From Myxococcus eversor (GTDB lineage Bacteria > Myxococcota > Myxococcia > Myxococcales > Myxococcaceae), in the NCBI RefSeq assembly GCF_010894455.1, contig NZ_JAAIXY010000012.1, forward strand, positions 186,001 through 250,000: a stretch of DNA of 64,000 nt, in the 5' to 3' direction. A program made the translations under genes and the position numbers. Under the pieces are notes generated by a model. The model was given only the letters and a program-made list of their open reading frames with translations. It was not told the DNA's origin and did no database searches. Positions 63,473 to 64,000 of this stretch are shown piece by piece; position 1 is the stretch's first letter, and every line of letters starts with the position of its first letter.

Positions 63473-64000
63473 TCAGGAACGACTGGGAGAAACCGCGGGG
63501 CTCGTCTGTTCGTCTGAGTGGCGGCGCGTCACCGCGTAGCCGAAGATGGCCGCCGTGAAGTACATGACGATGCTGTAGATGGCGGGAGGAATGGCCATGG
63601 TCGCGTTGTTGAGCAGCAGCGGGCTCATGGCGATGGTCATCGCGAGGATGCCGTTGTGGATGCCGATCTCCATGCCGATGGCCACCGCCTGGCGTCGTGG
63701 CAGACGGAACACCAGCGGGGTGACGAATCCAATGGCCATGCTCAGCAGGTTGAAGCTCAGCGCCGCCAGCCCCACCTGCTTGAAGTACACGCCGATGTTC
63801 ACCCGCTCCTGGTAGACGGCGGCGGCGATGACGAAGATGAGGAACGCGACGGACATCAGCCGGATGGGCTTGTCCAGCGCCTGGGCGATGCCCGGCTTGC
63901 GTGAGCGGATGAGCATCCCGATGCTCACCGGGCCCAGCACGATGACGAAGACCTGCAGCACCTTGGAGAACTGCATGGGGACCGCGCGGTCCTCTCCCAT
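63473..64000 (-). CDS. Bile acid:sodium symporter-family protein, 5' end outside window
   Basis: This is the C-terminal 175 residues of a BASS-type membrane transporter, with hydrophobic helices LQVFVIVLGPVSIGMLIR, LMSVAFLIFVIAAAV and SFNLLSMAIGFVTPLVF. The conserved EIGIHNGILAMTIAMSPLLLNNATMAIPPAIYSIVMYFTAAIFG contains the family's ExGxxN site. Full-length members have about 300 residues, so roughly 120 residues lie beyond position 64000; the ATG at the window edge is therefore probably internal. Confidence 0.85.
   Translation of the reverse strand: MGEDRAVPMQFSKVLQVFVIVLGPVSIGMLIRSRKPGIAQALDKPIRLMSVAFLIFVIAAAVYQERVNIGVYFKQVGLAALSFNLLSMAIGFVTPLVFRLPRRQAVAIGMEIGIHNGILAMTIAMSPLLLNNATMAIPPAIYSIVMYFTAAIFGYAVTRRHSDEQTSPAVSPSRS

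Overview
The window is about 64 kb of high-GC bacterial chromosome. It is densely coded on both strands and has few long gaps. Secreted lipoproteins, DUF4388, MshEN-only and TPR/cNMP-binding proteins, DNRLRE and Ig-like modules, LytTR signalling and SBBP beta-propellers together point to a myxobacterium, probably Myxococcaceae. This is inferred from family content; no rRNA gene or marker comparison is available in the window.

Left part (1-19.2 kb): 3' truncated pyruvate carboxylase, a cytochrome P450, an MFS transporter, a discoidin/SBBP lipoprotein, two paralogous TolB/CsgG-like genes translationally coupled by TGATG, a LytS/LytTR two-component pair, small exported proteins, a 1171-residue DNRLRE/Ig/heparinase-like lipoprotein, a divergent LysR-MFS pair, and a remnant of an S37 peptidase gene.

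Middle (19.2-35.4 kb): an arylsulfatase, a 0.55-kb gap with CRISPR-like or operator-like direct repeats, a 2OG-Fe(II) oxygenase, and a three-gene respiratory formate dehydrogenase operon. Its catalytic subunit is interrupted by an in-frame UGA exactly where FdnG-type enzymes carry selenocysteine, followed by a clear bacterial SECIS hairpin. Next come a probably truncated PDZ protein, a patatin, a P-domain lipoprotein, a divergent F420-reductase-like/LysR pair and a TVP38 membrane protein.

35.6-43.1 kb: a KGG-repeat stress protein, a small PII-like protein, two overlapping CPA2 antiporters (a plausible ion-homeostasis unit), a YrdC/Sua5 enzyme, an orphan membrane protein, a XerC/D recombinase and a tandem duplication of Uma2-family genes.

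43.1-64 kb: a DUF4388 protein, trpS with a terminator-like hairpin in its leader, and scpA-scpB-rluB (chromosome condensation plus a pseudouridine synthase with a roughly 600-residue PRFG-repeat tail). These are followed by a HEAT lipoprotein coupled to a TPR/dual-cNMP protein, an MshEN-only protein, an SLC13/ArsB-type permease, an mrfA-mrfB DNA-repair operon, a SlyD-like PPIase, an outer-membrane-type protein, and a bile-acid symporter-family gene cut by the right edge. Several convergent gene pairs are separated by strong hairpins that act as candidate bidirectional terminators.
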